Source: Spirabiliibacterium pneumoniae (GTDB taxonomy: Bacteria; Pseudomonadota; Gammaproteobacteria; Enterobacterales; Pasteurellaceae). Taken from it: 64,000 nucleotides of DNA. The notes under the pieces were generated by a model. The model saw only the letters and a list, made by a program, of their open reading frames with translations. It had not been told where the DNA came from and made no database searches. Where the stretch lies: contig NZ_JABMII010000008.1 of the NCBI RefSeq assembly GCF_014884995.1, positions 1 to 64,000 of the forward strand. Direction: 5' to 3'. Within the stretch, counting starts at the first letter, position 1; every line of letters starts with the position of its first letter. Shown here piece by piece: positions 37,607 through 48,265 of this stretch. The translations under genes and the position numbers were made by a program.

Positions 37607-40600
37607 TGGAACAGTTTGAGCAAAATAGTGACAACGTAACAACAACCGTCGCCAATCCTTTTGCCCTTGAGCGCGATCTCCCGCGGGGTAAATTCCGCGC
37701 TTTGACCTTGATTAACTGGAACGGTTTTTTTGCCCGCACCTTTGATTTAGATGCCTTAGTTACGACGCTTTCAGGCGGTAATGGGGCGGGGAAATCCACC
37801 ACAATGGCAGGCTTTGTCACGGCATTAATCCCCGACTTAACGCTTTTGCATTTTCGCAACACCACAGAAGCGGGTGCCAGCGGTGGTTCGCGTGATAAAG
37901 GCTTGCACGGTAAACTACGCCCAGGCGTGTGTTATGCCACCATTGATGCGTTAAATTCCCGTCAACAGCGCGTGCTTGTGGGGGTTCGGCTGCAACAAAT
38001 CGCTGGGCGCGATAAAAAAGTGGACATCAAGCCGTTTTCGATTCAAGGATTGAGTTTGGACGTGGATTTGACCGCACTTTTCACCCAAGCGGTGAACGAC
38101 AAACAAGCCCGTGTGCTCAATTTGCAGGAGCTTAAAGAGCGCTGCGATGCGCAAGATGTACAGTTTAAGCAATACAATTCCGTCACCGACTATCACTCGA
38201 TGATGTTTGAGCTTGGTCTGTTGCCAAAACGCTTGCGCTCAGCGTCTGACCGCAGCAAATTTTATAAATTGATCGAGGCTTCACTTTATGGTGGGATTTC
38301 GAGTGCTATTACGCGCTCTTTGCGGGACTATTTATTGCCCGAAAATTTAGGCGTGCGCAAAGCCTTTCAGGATATGGAAGCGGCATTGCGTGAAAACCGC
38401 ATGACGCTCGAGGCTATTAAAGTCACCCAATCGGATCGTGATTTATTCAAGCATTTAATTAACGAATCCACCGCCTATGTGGCGTCAGATTATATGCGCA
38501 ACGCCAATGAGCGGCGCACGAATGTGGACATTGCGCTCAATTTCCGACAACAGTTGTTTAAAGCCCAAAGTGATTTGTTGAATGCACAACAACGGGTGGT
38601 GGATTATGCCCGAGAGGCTCAGGAGCTGAGTGAAGTGCAAGCGCGCTTGGAAATCGACCACCAAAGTGCGGTCGACCAGCTTAATTTGGTGCAAAATGCC
38701 GTGCGCCATCAAGAAAAAATTAATCGTTATCAAGACGAAGTGCAAACGTTGCGTGAAAAACTCGAAGAGCAGCAGATAGTGGTGGAAACCGCCCGTGAGG
38801 CGCTGGAAGAGGCGCAGCTCGCACTTGAGCAAAGCGATAATGATGTTGAAGACGTGCGCAATCAGCTGGCGGACTATCAAGAGGCGCTCAACGCGCAACA
38901 AACCAAAGCGGTGCAATATCAGCAGGCGCAAAAAGCCATGGAGCGCGCGCAAAGCGTGTGTGGTTTGCCTGCGTTATCGCTGAAAAACTTGGATCAATAC
39001 TGCGATGAATTTGAGGCGCAAGTTGAGCAGCTCACCGAAAGTGTGTTAGCGCTTGAACAGCGTTTATCCGTGGCCAGCGCAGGGCACAATCAATTTGAAA
39101 AAGCCTTTGGGCTTTTAAGCGAGATTGCAGGCGAACTTTCTCGTGCGAATGCCTATGCGCAGGCCAAAGCCTTGCTTGACGCCTATCCACAACAAAAAGC
39201 GATGGCGCAAAGTGCGGTCTCCATTCGCGCTCGGCTTAATGAGCTTGAAAACAAACTGATGGCGCAGCAAAGCGCGCGGCAAATGCTCGCACAGTTCAAC
39301 CAGCGCAGTGGCTTGGATTTGCAAGACGCGGCAGCATTAGACGATTACTTAATCCAAATGCAAGATGTGCTCGATGATCTCACAGCAAGTTTGAGTGAAG
39401 CGGGTGAAACGCGCTCAGGTCTGCGTGAAAAACGCGAACAATTGACCGCACTTTATGCCGAACAAGAGCGCAAAGCGCCAGCGTGGCTCACAGCACAATC
39501 TGCCCTTGAGCGTGTGCGTGAGCAAAGCGGGCAGGCGTTTGATGACAGCCAAGATGTGATGAATTTTATGCAGTTGCAGCTGGAAAAAGAGCGTGAACTG
39601 ACCTTTGAGCGCGATCAACTGCAAGGGCAAAAAACACAACTGGAGCAGCAAATTAGCCGTTTAAGTCAACCTGACGGCTCAGAAGATGCGAGGCTCAATG
39701 TGCTCGCTCAGCGCTTTGACGGTGTGTTGCTTTCTGAGCTTTATGAGGACGTGGCACTTGACGATGCGCCGTATTTTTCTGCACTTTATGGCCCCGCGCG
39801 CCATGCGATTGTGGTGCGTGATCTTGAAGCGGTGAAAAAACAGCTTGCGCAGTTAGAGGATTGTCCAGATGATCTTTATTTGATTGAAGGCGATCCAGCC
39901 GCATTTGATGACAATGTATTCAGCGCACAAGAGCTCGACGCAGGCGTTGTAGTGCAAGTGAGCGAGCGTGAGGTGCGCTATTCCAAATTCCCAAGCGTGC
40001 CGCTATTTGGGCGCGCTGCACGGGAAAAACGCTTAGAAGAGCTACAAGCGGAGCTTGTCGAGGTGAACGAACGCCACGCGCAGTTGGCTTTTGATGTGCA
40101 AAAATGCCAGCGGCTGCACCAACACCTAAGCCAATTCGTTGGCTTGCACTTAGCGCTGGCGTTTATGCCTGACCCTGAGGCGCAAATGCAATCATTGAGA
40201 GCACAACGCAATGATATTGAACGTGAAATTAATCAAATCAGCGCCAACGAGCAAGACATTCGTAATCAGTTAAATGAAACCAAAGAGCAAGTACGGTTAT
40301 TGAATAAACTCGCACCGCACTTTGAGTTGCTGGCTGATGATGAGCTGATAGAGCAAGTGGAAGAATACCGCGCGCAACTGCTTGAGGCAGAAGATGATGT
40401 GCAATTTGTGCGTCAATATGGCGCACAACTGGAACAACTGCAGCCGATTGCCAGCAGTTTGCAAAGTGACCCGCAACAATTTGAGCGCTTGCAGCAGGAT
40501 TACGACACCACGCTTGCCCAGCAAAAACGCGCGCAACAGTGCCTTTATGCGCTTTCCGACGTGCAGCAGCGCAAAGCGCACTTTGCCTATGCGGATCAAT

Positions 40601-42087
40601 TACAAAGCGAAGGCTCAACACTTAATCAACAGCTGCGTGAGCGTTTAGAGCAGCTGCAAGCCCAGCGCCAGACCCTGCGAGACAGTGTGCAGCAAAAACA
40701 AAAAGCCTTTGGTGAATACAATCAGGTGAGCATTGCGCTGAAAAGCTCACTCGACGCAAGACAAGGCATGCTGCAGGAGTTGCTTTTTGAAATGGATAAA
40801 ATTGGTGGGCGAGCCGATGCGCAAACCGAGCAGCGTGCGCTTAAACGCCGAGATGAGCTACACCAACAACTGGCACAAAATCGCCAACGTCACAGCTATT
40901 TGGAAAAACAATTAGCGTTGTTAGATGCTGAAAGTGACAATCTCAACCGCACTATTCGCAAAGTCGAGCGAGATTATCGCACCCAACGTTCGCTAGTAGT
41001 AGGGGCGAAGATGAGCTGGTGTGCGGTGCTGCGCCTTTCGCGCAACAGTGATGTGGAAAAACGCCTCAACAAGCGCGAGCTGGCGTATATGAGCGCCGAT
41101 GACTTGCGCTCCATGTCGGATAAAGCCCTTGGCGCTTTGCGCACGGCAGTGGCGGATAATGAATATTTGCGCGATAGTCTGCGCCAGTCTGAAGACCCAC
41201 GCAAACCCGAGAACAAAGTGCGGTTTTTCATTGATGTATATCAACATCTGCGTGAGCGTATTCGCCAAGATATTATCAAAACCGATGATCCTATTGATGC
41301 CATTGAGCAGATGGAAGTGGAACTTTCTCGCCTGACTGAAGAGCTGACCAACCGCGAGCGTAAACTGGCGATTTCCAGCGAAAGTGTGGCGAATATTATG
41401 CGCAAAACCATTCAGCGAGAACAAAATCGCATCCGTATGCTCAATCAAGGGCTGCAAAATATCGCATTCGGGCAGGTGAAGAGCGTACGCTTAGTGGTGA
41501 ACATTCGTGACACTCACGCTATTTTGCTCAACGCACTTTCTGGTGAGCAAGAGGAATACCAAGATTTGTTTAACAATCAACAAATCACCTTCTCCGAAGC
41601 GTTGGCGAAGCTCTATCAACGCGTTAATCCGCATATTGATATGGGCCAACGCAGCGCGCAAACCGTGGGGGAAGAGTTGTTAGATTATCGTAATTACCTC
41701 GAGCTGGAAGTGGAAGTGTTCCGCGGCGCGGATGGTTGGCTGCGCGCTGAAAGTGGCGCGCTCTCCACTGGGGAAGCGATTGGTACGGGCATGTCGATTT
41801 TGCTGATGGTAGTACAAAGCTGGGAGGAAGAATCACGCCGCATTCGCGCTAAAGACATTCTGCCGTGCCGCTTGTTGTTCCTAGATGAGGCAGCAAGGCT
41901 GGATGCGCGCTCGATTTCCACCTTGTTTGAACTGTGCGAGCGGTTGGATATGCAATTATTGATCGCCGCCCCTGAAAACATCAGTCCAGAAAAAGGCACC
42001 ACCTACAAGCTCACGCGGAAAGTGGCAAACAACCACGAATATGTGCATGTGGTGGGCTTGAAAGGCTTTGGCGCGCGGGAAGAATAA
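37606..42087 (+). CDS. mukB: Chromosome partition protein MukB (SMC-like)
   Basis: The SMC-type ATPase of the MukBEF condensin that organises and segregates the chromosome. 1493 residues (E. coli 1486). N-terminal head with [18 protein letters not shown] and Walker [18 protein letters not shown] near residue 60-76; two long coiled-coil arms, a hinge around the middle (with [16 protein letters not shown]), and a C-terminal head with the signature [16 protein letters not shown] and Walker [13 protein letters not shown]. No frameshift is seen. The DMT gene begins 2 bases later. Confidence 0.97.
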   Translation: MEQFEQNSDNVTTTVANPFALERDLPRGKFRALTLINWNGFFARTFDLDALVTTLSGGNGAGKSTTMAGFVTALIPDLTLLHFRNTTEAGASGGSRDKGLHGKLRPGVCYATIDALNSRQQRVLVGVRLQQIAGRDKKVDIKPFSIQGLSLDVDLTALFTQAVNDKQARVLNLQELKERCDAQDVQFKQYNSVTDYHSMMFELGLLPKRLRSASDRSKFYKLIEASLYGGISSAITRSLRDYLLPENLGVRKAFQDMEAALRENRMTLEAIKVTQSDRDLFKHLINESTAYVASDYMRNANERRTNVDIALNFRQQLFKAQSDLLNAQQRVVDYAREAQELSEVQARLEIDHQSAVDQLNLVQNAVRHQEKINRYQDEVQTLREKLEEQQIVVETAREALEEAQLALEQSDNDVEDVRNQLADYQEALNAQQTKAVQYQQAQKAMERAQSVCGLPALSLKNLDQYCDEFEAQVEQLTESVLALEQRLSVASAGHNQFEKAFGLLSEIAGELSRANAYAQAKALLDAYPQQKAMAQSAVSIRARLNELENKLMAQQSARQMLAQFNQRSGLDLQDAAALDDYLIQMQDVLDDLTASLSEAGETRSGLREKREQLTALYAEQERKAPAWLTAQSALERVREQSGQAFDDSQDVMNFMQLQLEKERELTFERDQLQGQKTQLEQQISRLSQPDGSEDARLNVLAQRFDGVLLSELYEDVALDDAPYFSALYGPARHAIVVRDLEAVKKQLAQLEDCPDDLYLIEGDPAAFDDNVFSAQELDAGVVVQVSEREVRYSKFPSVPLFGRAAREKRLEELQAELVEVNERHAQLAFDVQKCQRLHQHLSQFVGLHLALAFMPDPEAQMQSLRAQRNDIEREINQISANEQDIRNQLNETKEQVRLLNKLAPHFELLADDELIEQVEEYRAQLLEAEDDVQFVRQYGAQLEQLQPIASSLQSDPQQFERLQQDYDTTLAQQKRAQQCLYALSDVQQRKAHFAYADQLQSEGSTLNQQLRERLEQLQAQRQTLRDSVQQKQKAFGEYNQVSIALKSSLDARQGMLQELLFEMDKIGGRADAQTEQRALKRRDELHQQLAQNRQRHSYLEKQLALLDAESDNLNRTIRKVERDYRTQRSLVVGAKMSWCAVLRLSRNSDVEKRLNKRELAYMSADDLRSMSDKALGALRTAVADNEYLRDSLRQSEDPRKPENKVRFFIDVYQHLRERIRQDIIKTDDPIDAIEQMEVELSRLTEELTNRERKLAISSESVANIMRKTIQREQNRIRMLNQGLQNIAFGQVKSVRLVVNIRDTHAILLNALSGEQEEYQDLFNNQQITFSEALAKLYQRVNPHIDMGQRSAQTVGEELLDYRNYLELEVEVFRGADGWLRAESGALSTGEAIGTGMSILLMVVQSWEEESRRIRAKDILPCRLLFLDEAARLDARSISTLFELCERLDMQLLIAAPENISPEKGTTYKLTRKVANNHEYVHVVGLKGFGAREE

Positions 42088-42089
42088 TA

Positions 42090-42968
42090 ATGCTGTTTTT
42101 ATTGATTGCTATTGCTTGTAGTGTGGCGGTGTCGGTGTTTTTGAAACTCGCCCGCCGCCAAAGCATTGATATTCGTCAGGCGATAGCCTTTAATTATCTG
42201 ACCGCACTTTTGCTCACCTTCACGTTGCTCAAGCCTGATCTCAGCGCCGAGCATGTGCAAGTGGCGATGAATCAAGGCGCAGGGGTGTTGCTACTGGCGC
42301 TAGGCATTTTGTTGCCAAGCGTATTTTTGGTGCTATTTCGTGCAGTGGAATGCGCTGGCATTGTGCGTACTGATGCCGCCCAGCGTTTGTCGCTTTTTTT
42401 ACCCATTATTGCCGCCTTCACATTATTTGGTGAAACGGTGTTAATGACGCGCATTTTCAGTCTGGTGCTGGCGTTTGCCGCGCTGTTTTGCTTGTTATGG
42501 AAGCCCGATCCCAACAATCACACCACGAAAAGTGCGGTCATTTTGTTAGTGGTGTGGTTTGGCTTTGGCATTATCGACATCTTGCTCAAGCAAATTTCCA
42601 AACTAGGCCAAGCACTGCCGCTGACATTATTTGTAATTTTTGCCATCGCCGCTTGCGTGATGTTCGCCTATTTGCAGGGTCGGCAGCTGCTCACTGGCAT
42701 GCGCTGGCAGGGTAAAAGTATGCTGTCAGGCTTACTCTTAGGTGGGCTGAATTTTATGAACATTTATTTCTACCTGCTCGCCCACCGCACATTTAGCCAA
42801 AATCCAACGTTAGTGTTTGCAGGCATGAATGTGGGCGTGATTTGCTTAGGCTCGTTGATTGGCTTGTGGGTGTTTAAAGAAAAGATGAGCCGCATCAATT
42901 TTGCGGGCGTTGGTCTTGGCATTGTGGCAATTTTATGCCTATTTTATCTTGATTCTTGGGTGGCATGA
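42090..42968 (+). CDS. DMT-superfamily (EamA) membrane transporter
   Basis: 292-residue hydrophobic protein with about ten predicted transmembrane segments arranged as two five-helix halves, the EamA plan. The end of the first half (FGETVLMTRIFSLVLAFAALFCLLW) and of the second (IGLWVFKEKMSRINFAGVGLGIVAI, i.e. the FKEK followed by a helix) is typical. The substrate is unknown. It sits between mukB and sbcB, overlapping sbcB by 4 bases. Confidence 0.82.
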   Translation: MLFLLIAIACSVAVSVFLKLARRQSIDIRQAIAFNYLTALLLTFTLLKPDLSAEHVQVAMNQGAGVLLLALGILLPSVFLVLFRAVECAGIVRTDAAQRLSLFLPIIAAFTLFGETVLMTRIFSLVLAFAALFCLLWKPDPNNHTTKSAVILLVVWFGFGIIDILLKQISKLGQALPLTLFVIFAIAACVMFAYLQGRQLLTGMRWQGKSMLSGLLLGGLNFMNIYFYLLAHRTFSQNPTLVFAGMNVGVICLGSLIGLWVFKEKMSRINFAGVGLGIVAILCLFYLDSWVA

Positions 42969-44392
42969 TGGCAGAACAGACCTTTTTTTTCTATGATTAT
43001 GAAAGTTTTGGCGTTGATCCTGCGCGCGATCGCCCAGCCCAGTTTGCAGGCATTCGCACCGATGGAGATTTTAACCCCATCGGCGAGCCTGTTATGTTTT
43101 ACTGCAAGCAAACCAATGACTATTTGCCACAACCTGAAGCGGTATTGATTACGGGTATCACACCGCAAAAATGCAACCAAGCAGGGCTTGATGAACCGCA
43201 CTTTGCTGAAAAAATTTTAAACGAGTTCAGTCAACCGAACACTTGTATTTTAGGGTATAACAACATTCGTTATGATGATGAAATGACCCGTTATACCTTT
43301 TTTAGAAATTTTATCGATCCTTATGAATACAGCTGGAAAAACGGCAATTCGCGCTGGGATTTGCTCGATCTTGTGCGGGCGTGTTTCGCATTGCGCCCTG
43401 AGGGGATAAATTGGGTTTATGATGATAATGGCTTGCCGAGTTTTCGTTTAGAACTGTTGACCAAAGCCAATGGCATTGCGCATGAAAATGCCCATGATGC
43501 GATGTCTGACGTTTATGCCACCATTGCGATGGCAAAGTTAATCAAAGCCAAACAACCGCGCTTTTTTGACTACTTTTTTAATTTAAGGCATAAAAGTGCG
43601 GTGCGTGAGCTGCTTGAATTGAAAAACATGACGCCACTTGTGCATGTGTCAGGTATGTTTGGTGCAGCGCGCAGCAACACCAGCATCATTGCACCGCTGG
43701 CAGAAAATCCGCTCAATCCCAATATGATCATCTGCTGTGATCTCAGCGCAGATTTAGAGGATCTACTATACCTTGATGCCAACACGTTGCGCGAGCGCCT
43801 TTACACCTCAAAAATTCAGCTGGAAGAGCAAGGCATAAACCCTGTACCGCTTAAAGGCGTACACCTTAATAAATGCCCGATTTTAGCTCCACTCAACACG
43901 CTGTTGCCAGAAACAGCTGAGCGCCTCGCACTTGATCGCGATGCCTGCCTTGCTAACTGGCAAAAATTACGCCAAAGCACGGAAATTCGCGATAAAGTGG
44001 CGGATATTTTCAATGTTGAACGCACCTTGGCGCCTGACATCAACGTGGAAACCGCACTTTATGCGGGCTTTTTCTCCCATGCGGATAAAAATAATCTTGC
44101 CATTTTGCGTAGCCTATCGCCTGAACAACTCGCCAACCACAACCTCGCTTTCAGCGACCCACGCATTCCCAAATTGCTATTTCACTACCGTGCTCGCCAT
44201 CATTATTCGACCTTAACTCGCACCGAGCAGCTTAAATGGCAAAAATATCGCCAACAAAAACTCGCCCAAGGCATTGATGATTACGCCTTACGCCTTGAGA
44301 ATCTACTCAACGAATACGCCGAAGACAACGAAAAATCCCAGTTACTTCAACACGTCCTAGCCCACGTTCAAAGCGTCACACGGGATATTTGA
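42965..44392 (+). CDS. sbcB: Exodeoxyribonuclease I (SbcB)
   Basis: 3'-5' single-strand DNA exonuclease of the DEDD family, used in recombination and mismatch repair. 475 residues (E. coli 475). Exo motifs: FFFYDYESFG (first Asp and Glu), LGYNNIRYDDEMTR, and NAHDAMSDVYATIAMAK (His and Asp). The SH3-like and C-terminal domains are complete. ATG 42965 makes an ATGA overlap with the DMT gene; ATG 42968 is equally possible and would drop one Met. Confidence 0.95.
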   Translation: MMAEQTFFFYDYESFGVDPARDRPAQFAGIRTDGDFNPIGEPVMFYCKQTNDYLPQPEAVLITGITPQKCNQAGLDEPHFAEKILNEFSQPNTCILGYNNIRYDDEMTRYTFFRNFIDPYEYSWKNGNSRWDLLDLVRACFALRPEGINWVYDDNGLPSFRLELLTKANGIAHENAHDAMSDVYATIAMAKLIKAKQPRFFDYFFNLRHKSAVRELLELKNMTPLVHVSGMFGAARSNTSIIAPLAENPLNPNMIICCDLSADLEDLLYLDANTLRERLYTSKIQLEEQGINPVPLKGVHLNKCPILAPLNTLLPETAERLALDRDACLANWQKLRQSTEIRDKVADIFNVERTLAPDINVETALYAGFFSHADKNNLAILRSLSPEQLANHNLAFSDPRIPKLLFHYRARHHYSTLTRTEQLKWQKYRQQKLAQGIDDYALRLENLLNEYAEDNEKSQLLQHVLAHVQSVTRDI

Positions 44393-44410
44393 TAACGTTT
44401 TAACGGCACT

Positions 44411-44440
44411 AAAAAACCGCACTGATAAAGTGCGGTTTTG
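44411..44440. terminator. Bidirectional terminator between sbcB and asnS
   Basis: AAAAACCGCAC - TGATAAA - GTGCGGTTTTG, again built from USS cores, with an A run before and a T run after, so it can end both convergent transcripts. Confidence 0.85.
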
Positions 44441-44451
44441 GTTTCTTGTTG

Positions 44452-45855
44452 CTAGAAGCTCGCGTTGCGAGGGTAGCGTGGGAATGGAATGACGTCGCGG
44501 ATGTTTTGTACGCCAGTGACGTAGACGATAAGGCGTTCAAAGCCGAGGCCGAAGCCGGAGTGTGGCACGCTGCCGTAGCGGCGTAGGTCGCGGTACCACC
44601 AGTAGTCTTCAGGGTTTAAGCCCATTTCAAGCATGCGTTTGTCAAGCACTTCAAGGCGTTCTTCCCGTTGTGAGCCACCGATAATTTCGCCGATGCCAGG
44701 GGCGAGGACGTCCATAGCGGCAACGGTTTTGCCGTCGTCGTTCAGACGCATATAGAATGCTTTGATGTCTTTCGGGTAGTTTTTCACCACCACAGGGGAG
44801 TGAAAGTGCTCTTCTGCAAGATAGCGTTCATGCTCCGAAGACAAATCAATGCCCCATTCCACTGGGAACTCGAACTCTTTGCCTGAATTGAGTAGGACGT
44901 CGATAGCGTCAGTGTAGTCGATTTGGGCAAAATCGGAGTTGATGAACGCTTGCAGGCGGTTGATCACGTCTTTATCTACGCGTTGTTCAAAGAATTTTAA
45001 GTCATCCATGCGTTCTTCAAGTACCGCGTTGAAGACATATTTAAGCATGTCTTCAGCTAATTTGGCGTTGTCGCTTAAGTCAGCAAAGGCGACTTCAGGC
45101 TCCACCATCCAAAACTCAGCCAAGTGGCGGCTGGTGTTGGAGTTTTCAGCGCGGAAAGTTGGGCCGAAAGTGTAGATTTTGCTCAGCGCGCAGGCGTAGG
45201 TTTCACCATTGAGCTGACCAGAGACCGTCAAAAAGGCCTCTTTGCCAAAGAAATCTTGCTTGAAATCCACCAAGCCGTTATCACCACGCGGGAGATTTTC
45301 TACATCCAAGGTGGATACACGGAACATTTCACCAGCACCTTCGGTATCGGAGGCGGTAATCAGCGGGGTAGCGACCCAATAAAAGCCACGCTCATGGAAG
45401 AAGCGGTGAATGGCTTGCGCTAAGCAGTGACGTACGCGTGCCACTGCACCGATTAAGTTGGTGCGAGGGCGCAGGTGAGCCACTTCACGCAAATATTCAA
45501 CACTGTGGCGTTTGGCCGCCATTGGGTAGGTTTCAGGATCATCAACAAAACCAGTCACTACCACATCGCTGGCTTTTAGCTCCACCGCTTGCCCTTTACC
45601 TTGGGATTCCACCACTTGACCTGTGATAACCACGGCGCAGCCAGTGGTGAGGTTGAGCACGTCTTGCTCGTAGTTAGATAAGCTATTTTCTACCACCACT
45701 TGAATAGGGTCAAAGCAGGAACCGTCGTAAACAGCGACAAATGAAAAACCCGCTTTAGAATCACGACGGGTGCGCACCCAGCCGCGAATAGTAACAGTTT
45801 CACCGACGCTAACCGCACTTTGCAAAACCGCTTTAACTGATGCTATTTTAGCCAT
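44452..45855 (-). CDS. asnS: Asparagine-tRNA ligase
   Basis: Class II synthetase for tRNA-Asn. 467 residues (E. coli 466): N-terminal OB-fold anticodon-binding domain ([20 protein letters not shown]), motif 2 [20 protein letters not shown], motif 3 [19 protein letters not shown] ending RNASF. Its presence suggests tRNA-Asn is charged directly. ATG 45855 follows AGAGGAAAT. Confidence 0.97.
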   Translation of the reverse strand: MAKIASVKAVLQSAVSVGETVTIRGWVRTRRDSKAGFSFVAVYDGSCFDPIQVVVENSLSNYEQDVLNLTTGCAVVITGQVVESQGKGQAVELKASDVVVTGFVDDPETYPMAAKRHSVEYLREVAHLRPRTNLIGAVARVRHCLAQAIHRFFHERGFYWVATPLITASDTEGAGEMFRVSTLDVENLPRGDNGLVDFKQDFFGKEAFLTVSGQLNGETYACALSKIYTFGPTFRAENSNTSRHLAEFWMVEPEVAFADLSDNAKLAEDMLKYVFNAVLEERMDDLKFFEQRVDKDVINRLQAFINSDFAQIDYTDAIDVLLNSGKEFEFPVEWGIDLSSEHERYLAEEHFHSPVVVKNYPKDIKAFYMRLNDDGKTVAAMDVLAPGIGEIIGGSQREERLEVLDKRMLEMGLNPEDYWWYRDLRRYGSVPHSGFGLGFERLIVYVTGVQNIRDVIPFPRYPRNASF

Positions 45856-46078
45856 TATTTCCTCTAAATCTTATTTTAAATAATGGGTGTTAGTTTACTT
45901 ATTCCCACTGAAATTACAATTGAAATCTAGTCAAAGTGCGGTTTTTTCTTGCATAATTGCTAAGCAATTAGAGCGCTGTTTCGTGAGTTAAGTAGCATAA
46001 TTTTAATTGCTTTGTTGTCAAAGTCTAATTTTGTGGGTATAAAGTCGTAATCACGAATAAAAAAGCAGGATAGGTAGT

Positions 46079-47287
46079 ATGCCAAAGTCAAAGCATGATT
46101 GTTATATTAGCCGCATCAATTTGCGTCATTTGGGAACTATATACCGTTTGATTGAGCAATTTGAGTTAATTTCGCGTATTGATTTGTCCAAAATTGCGGG
46201 TTTTGCTCCTGCGAGCATCACCAATTTAACTCGCGAGCTGATTAAAGCACACTTTATCGAAGAGCGAGCCGTGCAAAATACTATTGTGCGAGGGCGCCCA
46301 GCGGTGGGCATTTGTCTGTCGCCACATTATTGGCAATATCTCGCGATCACATTAGCAGAGACAACCATTGATATCAGTTTGTGTGAGCTTGATGCGCGCG
46401 TGGTGGAGCACCAGCAAATTCACTATAACCCTGCACAAGGCGTGGAAAAGGTGATTATGAACACGATTGAAGCCTTTGTGAATAAGCATATTGATCAGGT
46501 GACCAATCTGTTGGCGTGTTCATTGTGCATTTTAGGGCGGGTGGATAAAGTGCAACAAAAGGTTTATCTTGGCCACACCGTGTTAGGCGCAGAGTTACAA
46601 GAACATTTGCAAGCTCATTACGATTTTCCTATTTTGGTGGCAGAGCATTTTGCAATGTGGACATTTGCTGAGAGCCATCTTGGCAACGCTATTCATTCAA
46701 ACAATGTGATTTTCTTGCAATTTGATGATGCAATCAATATCAGTGTGTTGAGCGAAGGTAAGATGATTCGTAATGAAAAACAAAAACGGATGAATATTGA
46801 TAAAGTCGCGCTGCCGAAAATCAGTGATTTAAGTGATAAAATTGCGCAAGATGTGCCAGAAATTGAACGTCATTACCTGTATAATCAAGTGAGCAATAAG
46901 GCGATTTATCAGCTAGTGGATCTATTGCTGCCGAATGATTTGCCAAACGATGAAAGTAAAATTGGCTTTTTGTGTGAGCAAGCACAAGCCGAAGATCCAC
47001 AGGCTATCCGTATCATTCATCACTTAGCCGACAGTGTATCGTATTTATTGATGTATTTGACCAATATTTTTGCCTCCGAAAAGATTATGATCAATACGCG
47101 TTTACTGGCAGTGAAGGAGCTGTTTTTGCAACGTTTAGCACTGAAATTACAAGATGCATTGCTTTCGGATGAACAACAAGTGGAGATCATTACCTCCAAG
47201 TTTAGCTGGAATGACCCAGCCATCGCCTCGTCGGCGGTTAAACAAGAGCTTTATAGTGGCGATTTATTTGCTCAAATTATCCGGTAA
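46079..47287 (+). CDS. ROK-family (Mlc/NagC-type) regulator lacking the zinc motif
   Basis: 402 residues. The N-terminal winged helix-turn-helix closely resembles Mlc (GTIYRLIEQFELISRIDLSK, then LAPASIT-like FAPASITNLTRELI and RGRPAVGI). The middle follows the ROK fold, but the phosphate-binding VGAG-type motif reads DDAINISVL, and the CxCGxxGCxE zinc motif is replaced by a Cys-free stretch (MNIDKVALPKISDLSDK). In Mlc the zinc holds the effector domain together, so sugar or PTS sensing is probably altered. The neighbour bioD2 matches the E. coli mlc-ynfK order. Purine-rich AGGATAGG precedes ATG 46079. Confidence 0.8.
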   Translation: MPKSKHDCYISRINLRHLGTIYRLIEQFELISRIDLSKIAGFAPASITNLTRELIKAHFIEERAVQNTIVRGRPAVGICLSPHYWQYLAITLAETTIDISLCELDARVVEHQQIHYNPAQGVEKVIMNTIEAFVNKHIDQVTNLLACSLCILGRVDKVQQKVYLGHTVLGAELQEHLQAHYDFPILVAEHFAMWTFAESHLGNAIHSNNVIFLQFDDAINISVLSEGKMIRNEKQKRMNIDKVALPKISDLSDKIAQDVPEIERHYLYNQVSNKAIYQLVDLLLPNDLPNDESKIGFLCEQAQAEDPQAIRIIHHLADSVSYLLMYLTNIFASEKIMINTRLLAVKELFLQRLALKLQDALLSDEQQVEIITSKFSWNDPAIASSAVKQELYSGDLFAQIIR

Positions 47288-47353
47288 TATGCTTTTTTCG
47301 TGAAAACTTGTTTTGGCTCAAGAAATGCTGTTTCATTTTTGCCTACAATTTCT

Positions 47354-47371
47354 CCTATGTTTTGACATAGG
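47354..47371 (+). promoter_or_regulatory. Small inverted repeat over the bioD ribosome-binding region
   Basis: CCTATG - TTTTGA - CATAGG is a perfect 6+6 repeat whose 3' arm includes part of the probable Shine-Dalgarno (AGGGA) 9 bases before the bioD ATG. It could be an operator or a hairpin limiting translation. Confidence 0.35.
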
Positions 47372-47379
47372 GAAAAATC

Positions 47380-48102
47380 ATGAGCTGTTTTTTTGTGACT
47401 GGCACAGACAGTGGTGTGGGCAAAACGGTGGTCAGCCGTGCAATTATTCAGGCCATGCAACAGCAACATTGTCAAATTGTGGGTTATAAGCCCGTTGCCT
47501 GTAATAGCCATTCGTTTAGTTATTTCAACCAAATCAATGAAGAAAACGAGCAAAATGCGGACGTGCTCACGCTACTTGAAAGCACGCAGCAGGCGGTGAA
47601 TTATCAAGACATCAATAGTTATACGTTGCATGCTGGCCAAGAGCCAGGCATTATCGATTTGCTTAGTCAATGCCAATCTATCGACATCAACAAAATTAAC
47701 CGCGATCTTGATGTGCTTGCCAGCCGTTTTGAATCCGTGTTAGTGGAGGGCAGTTTTGGCTGGAAGACGCCCATCACGCAACAACTGTTTTTCTCTGACT
47801 GGGTGATGCAGCGCAAAATGCCCGTTGTATTAGTGGTCGGAATAAAAGAAGGTTGCATTAATCATGCCTTGCTTACCGCAGAGTCCATCGTGCAGTGTGG
47901 TGTCACATTGTTGGGCTGGGTGGCTAACCGTATCAATCCTGGAATTAGCAATTATCCTGCGATCATTGAGCTATTGATGAAAAAGCTCAATGCACCACTA
48001 TTGGGGCAAATTCCATATTTGCATCATCCAGAGAGTAAAGATCTCGCCCATTTTATTACCAACCACGAGCGGCTGAATTATTGCCGTACGGTCATTAGCT
48101 AA
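47380..48102 (+). CDS. bioD: Dethiobiotin synthetase-family protein (BioD2/YnfK-like)
   Basis: ATP-dependent carboxylase fold of biotin synthesis (7,8-diaminopelargonate to dethiobiotin). 240 residues with P-loop FFVTGTDSGVGKTVVSRA, the catalytic lysine in GYKPVACNS, and VEGSFGWKTPI in place of the usual VEGAGG segment. The position next to an Mlc-like regulator is that of E. coli ynfK, the second BioD paralogue, so this may be the alternative enzyme and not the one of the bio operon. No other biotin gene is in the window. Confidence 0.85.
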   Translation: MSCFFVTGTDSGVGKTVVSRAIIQAMQQQHCQIVGYKPVACNSHSFSYFNQINEENEQNADVLTLLESTQQAVNYQDINSYTLHAGQEPGIIDLLSQCQSIDINKINRDLDVLASRFESVLVEGSFGWKTPITQQLFFSDWVMQRKMPVVLVVGIKEGCINHALLTAESIVQCGVTLLGWVANRINPGISNYPAIIELLMKKLNAPLLGQIPYLHHPESKDLAHFITNHERLNYCRTVIS

Positions 48103-48122
48103 AGTGCGGTCACCGCACTTTT
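48101..48122 (+). terminator. USS-pair hairpin after bioD
   Basis: AAAGTGCGGT - C - ACCGCACTTTT, overlapping the bioD stop; followed by TTGCGATTATTT. The tight loop makes it a plausible though not strong terminator. Confidence 0.6.
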
Positions 48123-48196
48123 GCGATTATTTCATCATTTAATAATAAACTCACGTTATTATTGTGTCTTTTTTATGCAAATAGAAGTGAGAACTA

Positions 48197-48225
48197 TTCC
48201 TATATTAAAAAACAGTGGCTATAAT
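48197..48225 (+). promoter_or_regulatory. Putative promoter of the outer-membrane protein gene
   Basis: Perfect TATAAT at 48220-48225 with the weak -35 TTCCTA (48197-48202) 17 bases upstream, about 40 bases before the ATG at 48266. Confidence 0.45.
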
Positions 48226-48265
48226 CCCACTCCCTTTTAACAATAAAAATAATAAGGTTATTAAA

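Noticed and set aside
48125-48265. Fur or CRP site upstream of the outer-membrane protein gene
   Set aside because: No sequence there matches either consensus well enough.
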